This document shows, in pieces, positions 24,532 through 33,263 of a stretch of DNA of 64,000 nt. The notes beneath the pieces were generated by a model, which worked only from the letters and a program-made list of their open reading frames with translations, was not told where the DNA came from and made no database searches. Location: positions 1 through 64,000 of the forward strand of contig NZ_JBHUMM010000025.1 of assembly GCF_042685085.1 (NCBI RefSeq), given 5' to 3'. The stretch's first letter is position 1; the number at the start of each line of letters is the position of its first letter. The position numbers were made by a program, and so were the translations under genes. This DNA is from Marinicrinis sediminis (GTDB lineage: Bacteria; Bacillota; Bacilli; Paenibacillales; KCTC-33676).

Positions 24532-25662
24532 TTATTTTGATTCTGTCAGGGCATACAGGTACCCGTCATCGCTTCCGATATACAGGACACCATCTTCCAC
24601 CGCCGGAGAGGCATAGACATTATCTCCCGTCTGATATTCCCACAGCTTTTCTCCACTTCCGGCATCGACGGCAAAGACGATTCCCTTGTTCTCCTCCGAA
24701 TAGTGATTGCCACAAGCGGCGTAGACCGTTTCCCCATCCATCGCCGGGGAAGCATGCACCGGGCCAATCGTATCGAGGCTCCACTTCACCTGACCCGTTT
24801 CGGCCGCCACAGCCAGCAGCAGATGATCATCCGAACTGCCGGAATACAGGGTTCCCTCATGCAGCGCTGGCGTGGACATCAAATACTGCAAACGATCACA
24901 CTTCCAAATCGGTTCGCCGCCCTGGATATGCAGGGCAGCAAGACCATAGCTCCGCATCCCGACATACAGTGCCTGCTCATCGGCTACAATGGCGGAATCT
25001 ACCGCTTGTAGCAGCGGAGAAATCCAGCGCTGCTCTCCTGTTTGGGCATCCAGGGCCACGACATTTCCCGGCTCACACTGGTGCTCCACATCATAACCTT
25101 GCAGACCTGCATACACCACTCCCTGTCTTACCGCTGGTGTGGCGTGCAAAAACGGAGAGATATGATCATGTGCATAGCCATGGAACGTGAGTCGCTTCTT
25201 CCATTTCAACTGACCACTTTGGGCATCGACTGCATAGAAGGTACTATCTCCTGCGCCGAAATAGAGAACGCCTTCATACAGCGTCGGAGAAGACTGCCAG
25301 TAATCTACAGGATCTCTGGGCGGATCGGTTCCCTCTGTCTGAAACGTCCACTGAAGACCGCCATCGGATGAACGAATCGCATATAATGCCCCGTCTCCAC
25401 TGTATACATAAACCCATTCACGGGTGACCGCTGGTGTGGAGACAATCGGTCCCTTCGTTTCAAAAGCCCATTTCTGCTGTCCTGTCTCCGCGTCAATCGC
25501 ATAGAGGTGATGGTCATGACTGCCTGCGTAGACCACGCCCTCTTGTACCACGGGAGAGGAACGGATCTTATCCCGCGCTGCAAATCGCCACTTGATTTTG
25601 GGTTCCAGCCTTGGACCCTTTGAGGGATAATAACCGGTATGTTCTGCATTGCAACGAAACAT
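24532..25662 (-). CDS. Cytoplasmic PQQ-like beta-propeller protein, last gene of the lipid operon
   Basis: The 376-residue protein starts at ATG 25662 after AAGGAGGAAG. It is made of seven to eight PQQ-like blades with the pattern VVYAGSxDxxLYAIDAxTGQxxW (examples: HHLYAIDAETGQQKWAFET, STFYAVDAQSGQLKWKK, GYLYALTESK). Most such proteins are exported or outer-membrane (BamB) proteins, but no signal peptide or lipobox is seen here. It is therefore likely cytosolic and a scaffold or binding protein rather than a quinoprotein dehydrogenase; the dehydrogenase metal/PQQ residues are not recognised. Its place at the end of the operon links it to lipid synthesis by context only. Confidence 0.75.
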   Translation of the reverse strand: MFRCNAEHTGYYPSKGPRLEPKIKWRFAARDKIRSSPVVQEGVVYAGSHDHHLYAIDAETGQQKWAFETKGPIVSTPAVTREWVYVYSGDGALYAIRSSDGGLQWTFQTEGTDPPRDPVDYWQSSPTLYEGVLYFGAGDSTFYAVDAQSGQLKWKKRLTFHGYAHDHISPFLHATPAVRQGVVYAGLQGYDVEHQCEPGNVVALDAQTGEQRWISPLLQAVDSAIVADEQALYVGMRSYGLAALHIQGGEPIWKCDRLQYLMSTPALHEGTLYSGSSDDHLLLAVAAETGQVKWSLDTIGPVHASPAMDGETVYAACGNHYSEENKGIVFAVDAGSGEKLWEYQTGDNVYASPAVEDGVLYIGSDDGYLYALTESK

Positions 25663-25735
25663 AAACGCTTCCTCCTTACACAAATCTGGATACCCATATG
25701 TTCGACAAACAGACATTTTTATCCTGCTGACGGCT

Positions 25736-26320
25736 TTACCTGGCCTGATTTTTCAGCTTCATCACATAGAGCAGCACATTCACCACATAATGAATGAGCG
25801 AGCCGATCACCAGAAACAGCACAACTTCCATGATGGACGGATGGTAGAACACATAGGTGGCCAGGATACAGCCGATCACGGAATCCACCTGATCCATCAT
25901 TGTAAAAAAGAGGCCTTTCAATCCCCTGTCATTCTGACCGGGTGCAATATCTATCCGCCGTTTGATAAAGCTGTTAGGCAGCTCAAACAACACGTAAGCG
26001 AATCCCCAAAGCATCCCGTACAGCCATTCTGAACCGGGAGAGAATTCATCCCAGGGAAGCAGGGAATGTCGATTCAGCCAGTCCCAATTCTCCGCGGCGA
26101 TCCCCATCATGCCAAACCAGAAACCAGCGAAGACGATCATCCCCCAAAATCCGGCCCACGTCTTGTTCGCCCCGAAAACCGGCTTGCCGTCTCGCCAGCA
26201 CCTTCCGCCATCCATGGCCACCCGGTTCCGCTTCACGATCGGCAGCTTCACCCATCCCATATTCGTCATTCCAGCCAGCACAATCGGCATCATAAACAGC
26301 AATACCTCGAGTCCAATCAT
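25736..26320 (-). CDS. CarS/DUF46-family CDP-lipid synthase (CDP-archaeol synthase-like)
   Basis: The 194-residue membrane protein starts best at ATG 26320, nine bases after AAAGGGGG; an ATG nine bases upstream touches that site. About five helices are predicted. KPVFGANKTWAGF (about residues 46-58) matches the GxxKTWxG motif of CDP-archaeol synthase (CarS). A second block, ELPNSFIKRRIDIAPGQNDRG followed by MMDQVDSVIG (about 112-150), matches the family's SFIKRR...KPG...DQLDxxxG pattern. Archaeal CarS activates digeranylgeranylglyceryl phosphate with CTP. The family is otherwise archaeal with scattered bacterial members. Here the gene follows a UbiA prenyltransferase by 19 bases and shares an operon with a PssA-type transferase, which fits activation of a prenyl-glycerol phosphate. 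The substrate is inferred. Confidence 0.75.
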   Translation of the reverse strand: MIGLEVLLFMMPIVLAGMTNMGWVKLPIVKRNRVAMDGGRCWRDGKPVFGANKTWAGFWGMIVFAGFWFGMMGIAAENWDWLNRHSLLPWDEFSPGSEWLYGMLWGFAYVLFELPNSFIKRRIDIAPGQNDRGLKGLFFTMMDQVDSVIGCILATYVFYHPSIMEVVLFLVIGSLIHYVVNVLLYVMKLKNQAR

Positions 26321-26339
26321 CGTAATCATCCCCCTTTCT

Positions 26340-27182
26340 CTATGACATGACCAGCATGGTGACGGCACGCGCCAGCAGCGGGAGCAGGAAAAAGGTATAG
26401 CCAAGTACATAAAACAGGCGCACACGCGTAGTGGAAGGATGCCTCAGCATCGTGAGCAGGAGCGCCTGGTTGATCAAATAGTGGAGAATGAGAATCAGCA
26501 GGAGGATCGATGAATCCTCACTCACATAACCATAGCTCATCCCGCTGAGGCAGCTCATCAGAAAGAGCAGACTGGCCATGCCTGTCGTCTTCGCTGTACC
26601 CATCAACTTCTCATAGGAAGGAAGGGGTTCCGGTCTTCGCTGTCCGATATTGTGGGCATACTCATGTGCAATCGCCGCCCCGTAGATCCAACCTCCAGCG
26701 GCCACAGACGAGAGAGAGAACGTATCAGTGTACAGCCAGGATATATAGACGGGCAGGAAGACGAAGACGACGTTAGATCCAAAGGGACGCAGCACATACG
26801 GCATTTGCTCCTGCACCCGAAACCAGATGGCATAATACATCATGCAAGCAATGACCATGCCGAACAACGGAAGAGTATAAAGGGACACGATCACGATCAC
26901 GGCAAGCGCATACCAGACAGATCGCTGGACGGCCTGTGGGGAAATGACCCCGGAAGAGAGCCCCCTCTGCGGGCGACTCATCCGATCTTCGGTTATCGCA
27001 TGCAGGTCATCCGTCGCGCGCAAGGCAAACAGGCTGAGCCAAGTGATCACAAAAGCATGCAGCACGGACAGAAGCATTCCCTGCTCCGACACTTCCATCA
27101 ATCCCAGCACGAGCACCCCGGCAAGCGGCAGAGTGATGCGAAATGCGTAACGCTCTGCGATATATCGAACGACCGCATTCAT
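26340..27182 (-). CDS. UbiA-family prenyltransferase, divergent active site
   Basis: The 280-residue protein has about eight helices. Its ATG (27182) overlaps the previous stop as ATGA, so translation is coupled. TDDLHAITEDRMSRPQRGLSSGVIS (about residues 57-81) corresponds to NDxxDxxxDxINRPxRPIPSG of UbiA enzymes. The positions of the second and third Asp are His61 and Glu65. The second Asp-rich loop reads AHEYAHNIGQRRPEPLP instead of DxxDxxGD. The family transfers prenyl chains to aromatic rings or, in archaea, adds the second prenyl chain to geranylgeranylglyceryl phosphate. Because CarS and PssA families are next to it, the archaeal-type reaction is the favoured hypothesis. The altered acidic residues mean that substrate and even activity need proof. 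Confidence 0.75.
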   Translation of the reverse strand: MNAVVRYIAERYAFRITLPLAGVLVLGLMEVSEQGMLLSVLHAFVITWLSLFALRATDDLHAITEDRMSRPQRGLSSGVISPQAVQRSVWYALAVIVIVSLYTLPLFGMVIACMMYYAIWFRVQEQMPYVLRPFGSNVVFVFLPVYISWLYTDTFSLSSVAAGGWIYGAAIAHEYAHNIGQRRPEPLPSYEKLMGTAKTTGMASLLFLMSCLSGMSYGYVSEDSSILLLILILHYLINQALLLTMLRHPSTTRVRLFYVLGYTFFLLPLLARAVTMLVMS

Positions 27183-29770
27183 GATACGCTGGCTTCCTCC
27201 ATCCATGCCTGTCTCTCAATTTCTCCAGTATCTCCGTTGACACAGACCTGCTCTCCATCTGTCAGAACCGTGGTCGCTCTCTCCACCGCTGTAATGGCTG
27301 GAATGCCAAATTCGCGCGCCACGATGGCCCCGTGAGACAGCATGCCGCCCTTCTCTAATACAATCGCCCCGGCGAGCCTGAAAAGCGGCGTCCAGCCTGG
27401 GTCTGTGCTTTTCGTCACCAGAATGTCTCCTGGCTGCAACCGCTGGTCCTGAACAGGGTCCAGAATAATTCGCACTGTGCCCGTCACACGACCACCGGAG
27501 ACGGGCACCCCGATGAGAGAGGATTCCGAGGACATACCCGATTCGGATAACCCCTGTGCCACATCCTTCTCTACATATCTCCCTCGCGCTCGCATGAAGA
27601 AGCCCGGGGGCTCTGTCTGCTCGTTATCCATCGCCGCCTGTTTGCGCAAGGAGACCAGGGAGGGAATGGTTTCAGGAAACTGAAATTTCCCGTAGCCCAG
27701 CGCTTCGATCTCATCCCAGCGCAATTCAAACACATCCTCTGGCTGTGCCAGGTGATGGCATTCCGTCAATCTCGACCCGATTTGCAAGGCGATCTGACGC
27801 ATCTCTCCGAACAGCAAGCTGCGAATCAGCCGACTTTTTTCCCGCATTTGAATGGCTTTATGAGCCTGACGCAGCATGAGGCGAAACAGCATTCTCTTCG
27901 GCAGGGAGAGGGCGCGGCTGATCTGCTGAATGGCCCGCGCAGCCTGATCCTCGTGTTCCTCCTGTGGCCTGCCTGCCGCAGCTGCTGAAACAGGTGCAGC
28001 AGCAGAAACAGGTGCAACCGTCTGGTATTTGCGAACGAGCGACCAGTACAGATCATGCCTCTCCTCAAAGGTCGGGGACACCATCGTACAATCGTGATAG
28101 CATCGTCCGCCAAACTGATCCAGAAAGCGATGAAACAGCGCAGACGATTCGCCTTGCAACTGCTGCTCCAACTCATCATATCTCTCCTGTTCCAGCAGCT
28201 TCTGGAGACCGGGTGCGCGCAGCAGGCATCTGGCTTGCTCTTCGATTAGCCGTGTTGGTTCCATGCTTCGCAGTTCATCGGTCTGCAAGACGTGAACAGC
28301 GGCCAGATCGGTGCGGAATTCGTCCGTATGTACCCATTTCTTGATCATCAGACTCAATCCGCCCGGGAAGATGGCAGCGAACAGATCGACGATGGCCGGA
28401 CGATCGTAATACCGTTTGACAAAGCCATGCAGCACTTGATCCATCGTCTGCAGCAGCTGAACCAGAGACTGCTGGTCATACCCCTTGCCTCTCCATTTCG
28501 CTCTCTGGGCATAGAAAGCATCCTCGTATTCCTGGACCCGACGGGCCCCTGTCAGCCACAGCCGCATGGAGCGAAGGGACAGCGAGGTATAGCGAAGCCA
28601 TGAGGATCGTTTCCGTCCAGCAGGCGCAGATGCTGAGGTCGGCTCATATTGAATCGGCGTATACTGACCAATAAACTGATCCAGCAGCTTCTTCAGCATC
28701 GGGCCCACAGGCAGCATATAAGCGCCCTCATACCAGTGGGACAACTGATAGTAGATTCTCCCTGCATGAATGCCTGTTGTATGCCGATAGACGGCACGCG
28801 CCTGCTCCAGCTGAGCCTCCTTGACGCCGAGCATGCGCAGCATATGATAGGAATAATACTGATAGAACGAATCGACCAACGACCAGGTCAGCGGGGAAAC
28901 GACAGAAGGAAAATTCTCGACCATATTGACATTGGTCCAGAGTACAAGATCATGCTCCTTCATACCGGTAATCGGTCGGACTTGCAGCAGCGTGATATAC
29001 TCACCCGATGCACACCATTCAATATCCACTGGCTGCTGGTAGTGCTGTTCAATTTGCAGGGCAAGCTGAACCAACTGCGTCAGCGCTTGACCCAATCGCT
29101 CTTCTCCGGCAGGCAGGGCTACTCGCCTGGTCAGACGGGAAACCAGCAGACGCGCAGGCGTCACCTCCCCGTTCACCAGTTGATCACCGAGCCCTTCCAC
29201 CCATTCGATAACGAGATGGTCCGTATCTCTGGTAACCGGATTCATCGTAAACAGCACTCCGGCATGATCCGGATGCTGCTGTTCCTGTACAATCACGCCC
29301 ATCGGAGCGTGCTCGCTCAACGACCTCTGTGACACATAAGCCGTCACAGCCTGACTGAGCATACTGGCCCAGCAAGACCGAATTCGGGCATAGACTTCAT
29401 GGGCCGTCACATTCAAATAGCTCTCAAACTGGCCCGCCATCGAATGATCTTCCCCATCCTCAGCAACGGAGGATGAACGGACCGCATACCGGTGAAATTC
29501 ATATTGCTGCAGACCTTGCTGAATGGCTGCATACAGATCCTCCGGGAACGTCCCTTTCAATATTCGGGCTTGCTTCTCTTCCGGCGCAAGCGACCCATCC
29601 GCCAAACAAATGTCGTTGAATTGACAATAACGCTCGAACGCCGATACCGTCAGCACAAACCCATCGGGCACAGGAAGCTGCAACTGGTGAAGCTCCATCA
29701 GGCGAGCTGCCTTCCCTCCTACCTGAACTGCAGGAGCAGGTGCGCCTGCTAAAGGCAAAACATCCGACAT
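27179..29770 (-). CDS. Dikinase of the rifampin-phosphotransferase/PEP-synthase family
   Basis: The 863-residue protein starts at ATG 29770, nine bases after AAAGGAGGG. Order of parts: an ATP-grasp PEP/pyruvate-binding domain (residues 1-300; GGK at 18-20, YAVRSSS at 95-101, GVLFTMNPVTRD near 175), a middle helical domain beginning WTNVNMVENFPSVVSPLTWSL, and a C-terminal swivelling domain with the phosphohistidine motif GGMLSHGAIVAREFGIPAI (His813). The PEP-barrel of true PEP synthase is missing. Length and order match rifampin phosphotransferase, which uses ATP to phosphorylate a small acceptor, giving AMP and phosphate. In this operon it may phosphorylate a prenyl alcohol, glycerol derivative or other lipid precursor (inference). 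A free-standing antibiotic-inactivation role is the main alternative. Confidence 0.75.
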   Translation of the reverse strand: MSDVLPLAGAPAPAVQVGGKAARLMELHQLQLPVPDGFVLTVSAFERYCQFNDICLADGSLAPEEKQARILKGTFPEDLYAAIQQGLQQYEFHRYAVRSSSVAEDGEDHSMAGQFESYLNVTAHEVYARIRSCWASMLSQAVTAYVSQRSLSEHAPMGVIVQEQQHPDHAGVLFTMNPVTRDTDHLVIEWVEGLGDQLVNGEVTPARLLVSRLTRRVALPAGEERLGQALTQLVQLALQIEQHYQQPVDIEWCASGEYITLLQVRPITGMKEHDLVLWTNVNMVENFPSVVSPLTWSLVDSFYQYYSYHMLRMLGVKEAQLEQARAVYRHTTGIHAGRIYYQLSHWYEGAYMLPVGPMLKKLLDQFIGQYTPIQYEPTSASAPAGRKRSSWLRYTSLSLRSMRLWLTGARRVQEYEDAFYAQRAKWRGKGYDQQSLVQLLQTMDQVLHGFVKRYYDRPAIVDLFAAIFPGGLSLMIKKWVHTDEFRTDLAAVHVLQTDELRSMEPTRLIEEQARCLLRAPGLQKLLEQERYDELEQQLQGESSALFHRFLDQFGGRCYHDCTMVSPTFEERHDLYWSLVRKYQTVAPVSAAAPVSAAAAGRPQEEHEDQAARAIQQISRALSLPKRMLFRLMLRQAHKAIQMREKSRLIRSLLFGEMRQIALQIGSRLTECHHLAQPEDVFELRWDEIEALGYGKFQFPETIPSLVSLRKQAAMDNEQTEPPGFFMRARGRYVEKDVAQGLSESGMSSESSLIGVPVSGGRVTGTVRIILDPVQDQRLQPGDILVTKSTDPGWTPLFRLAGAIVLEKGGMLSHGAIVAREFGIPAITAVERATTVLTDGEQVCVNGDTGEIERQAWMEEASVS

Positions 29771-29796
29771 GCTGCTTCTCCCTCCTTTCTGATTGC

Positions 29797-32550
29797 TCAT
29801 CGTTTCATATCCATGTGCGGTGTTTCCAGTGACTCACATCCCGAGCGTGAGTCATCCAGCCTTGTTTCGATATAGGCGGCCAAATTGCCATACACTCTCT
29901 CCATATAAGGCAAATGAAGCAAATTGTTGGCCAGCAAGTATAAATTGTAGCGAACGGTCAGCAGCTCCAGCGCATTCAGCATCGTGATCCTCGCAAATTC
30001 GACCGGGTCCAGGCTCTGACTGGTGACTCGTTCGAGCTGCTTCCGGTAGCCGTTCAGATAGTGATCCATTTGTTTGACGGTATCCTCGCCATCCAGCGCA
30101 TATATGAGAAATTCCAGCACATCATGCTGCGGATTCTGATAACGGGCGAGTTCCCAGTCATAAACAACCAGTTGCTTCGTGGAACTGCGCAGGGCGATAT
30201 TTCGGGTGGTGAAGTCATTATGCGTCAGCGTCTGATGATAGTCCGCCATCGTGGCCGCGTGCTCCGGAAGCTGCTCGATAAACGTCCGCATCCGCTTGTA
30301 CAGCTCGTCCGATATCCACTGTGGATACCGCTCATGATTGTACGTCGTCAAGGCCAGCAGAAGCTCGGTTGCATCACTGTAATCGACTGCTCCCGCCCCT
30401 GTCACCTCTGCTCCCCAACCCTCCCCGGGCGGCTGGTTCCAGTAAACGCTATGCAAGTCAGCCAGATCATTCAGCACGCACTCAATGTGCTGGGCATCCC
30501 ACTGTTCAGGCTGCGTGATAGTATTGAAATGACTGCAATCAGACAAGTCTTCCATCAATATCACATGGGCATCCTGATCGGGCTCGTTCCTCACACCATA
30601 AATAACGGGACAATAGGTCAGCAAAGCAGAATCTGCCTTCGTATAGACCTCGATCTCCCTCCCTGTAGCCCCTTCAAATCCGAAAATATGCATTTGGGAC
30701 TCAAACAGTCCGGACAAGCGGTCATCACCCGACAACTTGGCGATGGCAACCCCCAGCTCCATCATGTCTGTCTCTCCAGACTTCACCTTCATCACGACAG
30801 GCAATGACTTGTTATCTGTATCATCTTCAATAGACAGCACATAGCGGTGCAGCCCCTGGAACGTTTTTTGCCTGTTTTTAAGCATATTGGAGACAACACT
30901 CGATGAGGTATCCAGCGAGACGATATCGAAGGAAGTCACTTTGCCCACCGATGGTTCCAGCAAGGATTGAAAGAACCTTGGTGTAATCTGATTGCGGGCA
31001 ATGCCGGTCCCGGATGCTTTTCTGCCCAGCTTCTCGTGAGCTTTGACGAATTGATGCGATTCGATCGCCGTAGAAGTGGAGATATCCAGTGCGAGACAGC
31101 TGGCTGCGATAATTTCGGCGAGCTTGTATACTTTGCCCGGCCCATAACAGTCCATCATCTCCAATCCTTCCCGCTGCGCAGGCAGGTTCGTGCCCCCGCC
31201 TACCGTTCCGATCACGAGGGATGGCAATTGTAGATGAAAGGTGATGCCGCTCTTTTCCATAATGGGCTTGAAAATCGCGGTACTTGATTCATGCACACAG
31301 GCGATGTCCTGACCAGTGGCCGTGAAGATACCGGCGATGACATTGGCGACATTGACATTATGACCGATCATGCCTGTTTGCAAAGCGCCCGTCTCCGCCA
31401 TGTTCCAACTGTGCATATAAGCTTCGCTGGATACCCGGAAGATACGAGCCATCTGATCATGGGAAAGGTGTACGCTGGCCATGACCTGGATTCCTCTTCC
31501 TTCCAGCAAGTTGCTATAGGTCACCTTCTTGTCTCCGGCCATGTTCCCCTCAATGACATATCGAACCTCCTGCAGATCAGAAATGAACTGAATCTGCTCC
31601 ATGATCCACTCGCAGGCCACGAACGTACAGGACGTCGTCATGTTTTGTCCGGCTGCATCGCCGGTTTCATAGTAAAACTGGACATGAAGCGCACTGCCGA
31701 ACGGACGGAACTGCAGACGAACCAGCTTTGCCACCGAGGAGACACTTTCTGCCTTGGCGCGAATATCCGTTTCATGATCTCGCATCCATGCTGCGAACCG
31801 CTGGGCTGCCTGCATATTGGGACAATGAAACAGCGGCGACCTCAGCATGACCTGTCGGTTCACATACACGTCCACTCCGCCTGCGGCGTTGCAGCCTCTG
31901 GCTCCACGGGATATCGAGCTGATCAACGCACCTTCAGAAGTTGCAATCGGTACCGGATAGGAACCATTGGCGTAGGTGCCATTCACGTGAATAGGCCCCG
32001 CGATGCCGACTGGAATCTGTACCGCTCCGATATACTGTTCAATGTTCCCCGCCAGTACGGAAGGGTTGTCGTGATACATCGACTGTTTCAGATTCGGATA
32101 CGATCGTCCTGTCACCTGATCCAGCCAGCGATGCCGCTCCGCTATCGCTTCCTGCGTATAGTGCTTTCTGCCGACGAAAGCAGGCAGCGCGCTGCCACTT
32201 TCCGAAGCTTGTGAAGCGGCAGACAGACGGGAATGTCCGAGAAAGCCCACATGAAACTGTTGCCGAAAGGTATGCCGGTATTTCGTATACGAAGCCGTCA
32301 GATCGACTCGCATACAGCCTTCGCTCACGGTCATTTTCTCAATCATCAGATGATGGAAGACCGTATCATGTTGCGGGCCAAACAATTGGACCGTAGGCAG
32401 CGTATCGCCTTCTAGCAGGGGCAGCAATTGACGGCATATGAACTGGAAACCGTTTTGACCGTATTCGGTCATCCGCCCTTCGTAGAAGCTGCTCTCATAT
32501 TCGAACAACAGCTTGGGCCTGCGATGCGTATGAAAGGAATTTCCATACAT
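29797..32550 (-). CDS. Class I HMG-CoA reductase fused to an APH/choline-kinase-like kinase
   Basis: The 917-residue protein starts at ATG 32550 after AAAAGGAG. Residues 1-110 are an all-beta region that weakly resembles a PilZ fold. Residues ~125-535 are HMG-CoA reductase of class I (archaeal/eukaryotic type): PIATSEGALISS with Glu206, GNMAGDKKVTYSNLLEGRG with the DKK lysines 341/342, ATGQD with Asp415, GTVGGGTNLP, and KAHEKLG with His505. All catalytic residues are kept, so reduction of HMG-CoA to mevalonate is likely. Residues ~545-917 form an aminoglycoside-phosphotransferase/choline-kinase-like domain with a probable ATP lysine (VVMKVK, 588), HNDFTTRN (777-784, catalytic Asp779) and the metal DWE (798). 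Such a reductase-kinase fusion is unusual. The kinase might act on mevalonate or another alcohol of the pathway; this is inference. Confidence 0.88.
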   Translation of the reverse strand: MYGNSFHTHRRPKLLFEYESSFYEGRMTEYGQNGFQFICRQLLPLLEGDTLPTVQLFGPQHDTVFHHLMIEKMTVSEGCMRVDLTASYTKYRHTFRQQFHVGFLGHSRLSAASQASESGSALPAFVGRKHYTQEAIAERHRWLDQVTGRSYPNLKQSMYHDNPSVLAGNIEQYIGAVQIPVGIAGPIHVNGTYANGSYPVPIATSEGALISSISRGARGCNAAGGVDVYVNRQVMLRSPLFHCPNMQAAQRFAAWMRDHETDIRAKAESVSSVAKLVRLQFRPFGSALHVQFYYETGDAAGQNMTTSCTFVACEWIMEQIQFISDLQEVRYVIEGNMAGDKKVTYSNLLEGRGIQVMASVHLSHDQMARIFRVSSEAYMHSWNMAETGALQTGMIGHNVNVANVIAGIFTATGQDIACVHESSTAIFKPIMEKSGITFHLQLPSLVIGTVGGGTNLPAQREGLEMMDCYGPGKVYKLAEIIAASCLALDISTSTAIESHQFVKAHEKLGRKASGTGIARNQITPRFFQSLLEPSVGKVTSFDIVSLDTSSSVVSNMLKNRQKTFQGLHRYVLSIEDDTDNKSLPVVMKVKSGETDMMELGVAIAKLSGDDRLSGLFESQMHIFGFEGATGREIEVYTKADSALLTYCPVIYGVRNEPDQDAHVILMEDLSDCSHFNTITQPEQWDAQHIECVLNDLADLHSVYWNQPPGEGWGAEVTGAGAVDYSDATELLLALTTYNHERYPQWISDELYKRMRTFIEQLPEHAATMADYHQTLTHNDFTTRNIALRSSTKQLVVYDWELARYQNPQHDVLEFLIYALDGEDTVKQMDHYLNGYRKQLERVTSQSLDPVEFARITMLNALELLTVRYNLYLLANNLLHLPYMERVYGNLAAYIETRLDDSRSGCESLETPHMDMKR

Positions 32551-32599
32551 ATTCTCAACTCCTTTTTTCAATCAAGTCAGTGCAGGATCATGCGCATCC

Positions 32600-33214
32600 T
32601 CACCATAAGAACCACAGTGCAACTGGCAGCAGCACATACAGTGATTTCGTGGCCAGACCCTTTTTCGCATAGGGGAGCGCAGAACACATGGCGACTGCGG
32701 CAGACAGAAAATACAGACTGATGGCAAGGGTCTGTGTCTGATTCGAAGCCTCCACAGCTGACAGCGCAGCCAGCAAGATGACGAACCAGCTGGCACATAC
32801 CGTCGTCGGTACGCCGATAAAATAAGCATCGCGGTTCGTTTCGCGCATTCCGGACAAGTTAAAATAGCCTAATCGCCACACACCAGACAGCAAGTACAAC
32901 AGCATAAATGGCACCGTCCACATCGCTGGCTGGAAGGACAGCCAAAACAACAGGGGCGGGTACAAGGTAAAGTTAAGTGCATCCGCCAGGCTGTCCAGTT
33001 GTTTCCCCATTGCTGTCGTTTGTCCCAGGCGACGCGCCACCGCTCCATCCAGGCGATCCAGCAAGATGACGAGTACATAACAGGCATAAGCCCAAAACAC
33101 GTACTCCTCCATCAGCAGCAGCACACTGACAAAACCGAATAGCAGGGAGAGCGATGTCAGTCCATTGGCCACGTTGCTGAATTGAAGAGGGGGAAACGCC
33201 TTGAATTTGTTCAT
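32600..33214 (-). CDS. PssA-type CDP-alcohol phosphatidyltransferase
   Basis: The 204-residue membrane enzyme starts at ATG 33214 after AAAGGAG; the longer frame runs back through the intergenic repeats. It carries the complete CDP-alcohol phosphotransferase signature D56-G57-x2-A60-R61-x8-G70-x3-D74-x3-D78. The surrounding sequence (MGKQLDSLADALNFTLYPPLL) resembles the Bacillus/archaeal PssA group, which makes phosphatidylserine or archaetidylserine. It heads the operon, 49 bases before the HMG-CoA reductase fusion. As a second CDP-lipid user next to a CarS-like gene it may attach a polar head group to an ether lipid. An ordinary phosphatidylserine synthase moved into this operon remains possible. 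Confidence 0.82.
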   Translation of the reverse strand: MNKFKAFPPLQFSNVANGLTSLSLLFGFVSVLLLMEEYVFWAYACYVLVILLDRLDGAVARRLGQTTAMGKQLDSLADALNFTLYPPLLFWLSFQPAMWTVPFMLLYLLSGVWRLGYFNLSGMRETNRDAYFIGVPTTVCASWFVILLAALSAVEASNQTQTLAISLYFLSAAVAMCSALPYAKKGLATKSLYVLLPVALWFLW

Positions 33215-33263
33215 GATACAACTCCTTTCTACCAAGGGAATCATGACCATCCTGCTATCTCCA

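Noticed and set aside
24532..25662. PQQ-dependent dehydrogenase
   Set aside because: Only short WD-like propeller blades are seen; the length is half of quinoprotein dehydrogenases, metal/PQQ ligands and a signal peptide are missing.
27179..29770. Genuine PEP synthase (PpsA)
   Set aside because: The C-terminal PEP-utilising TIM barrel is absent and the phosphohistidine domain sits at the very end, as in rifampin-phosphotransferase-like proteins.
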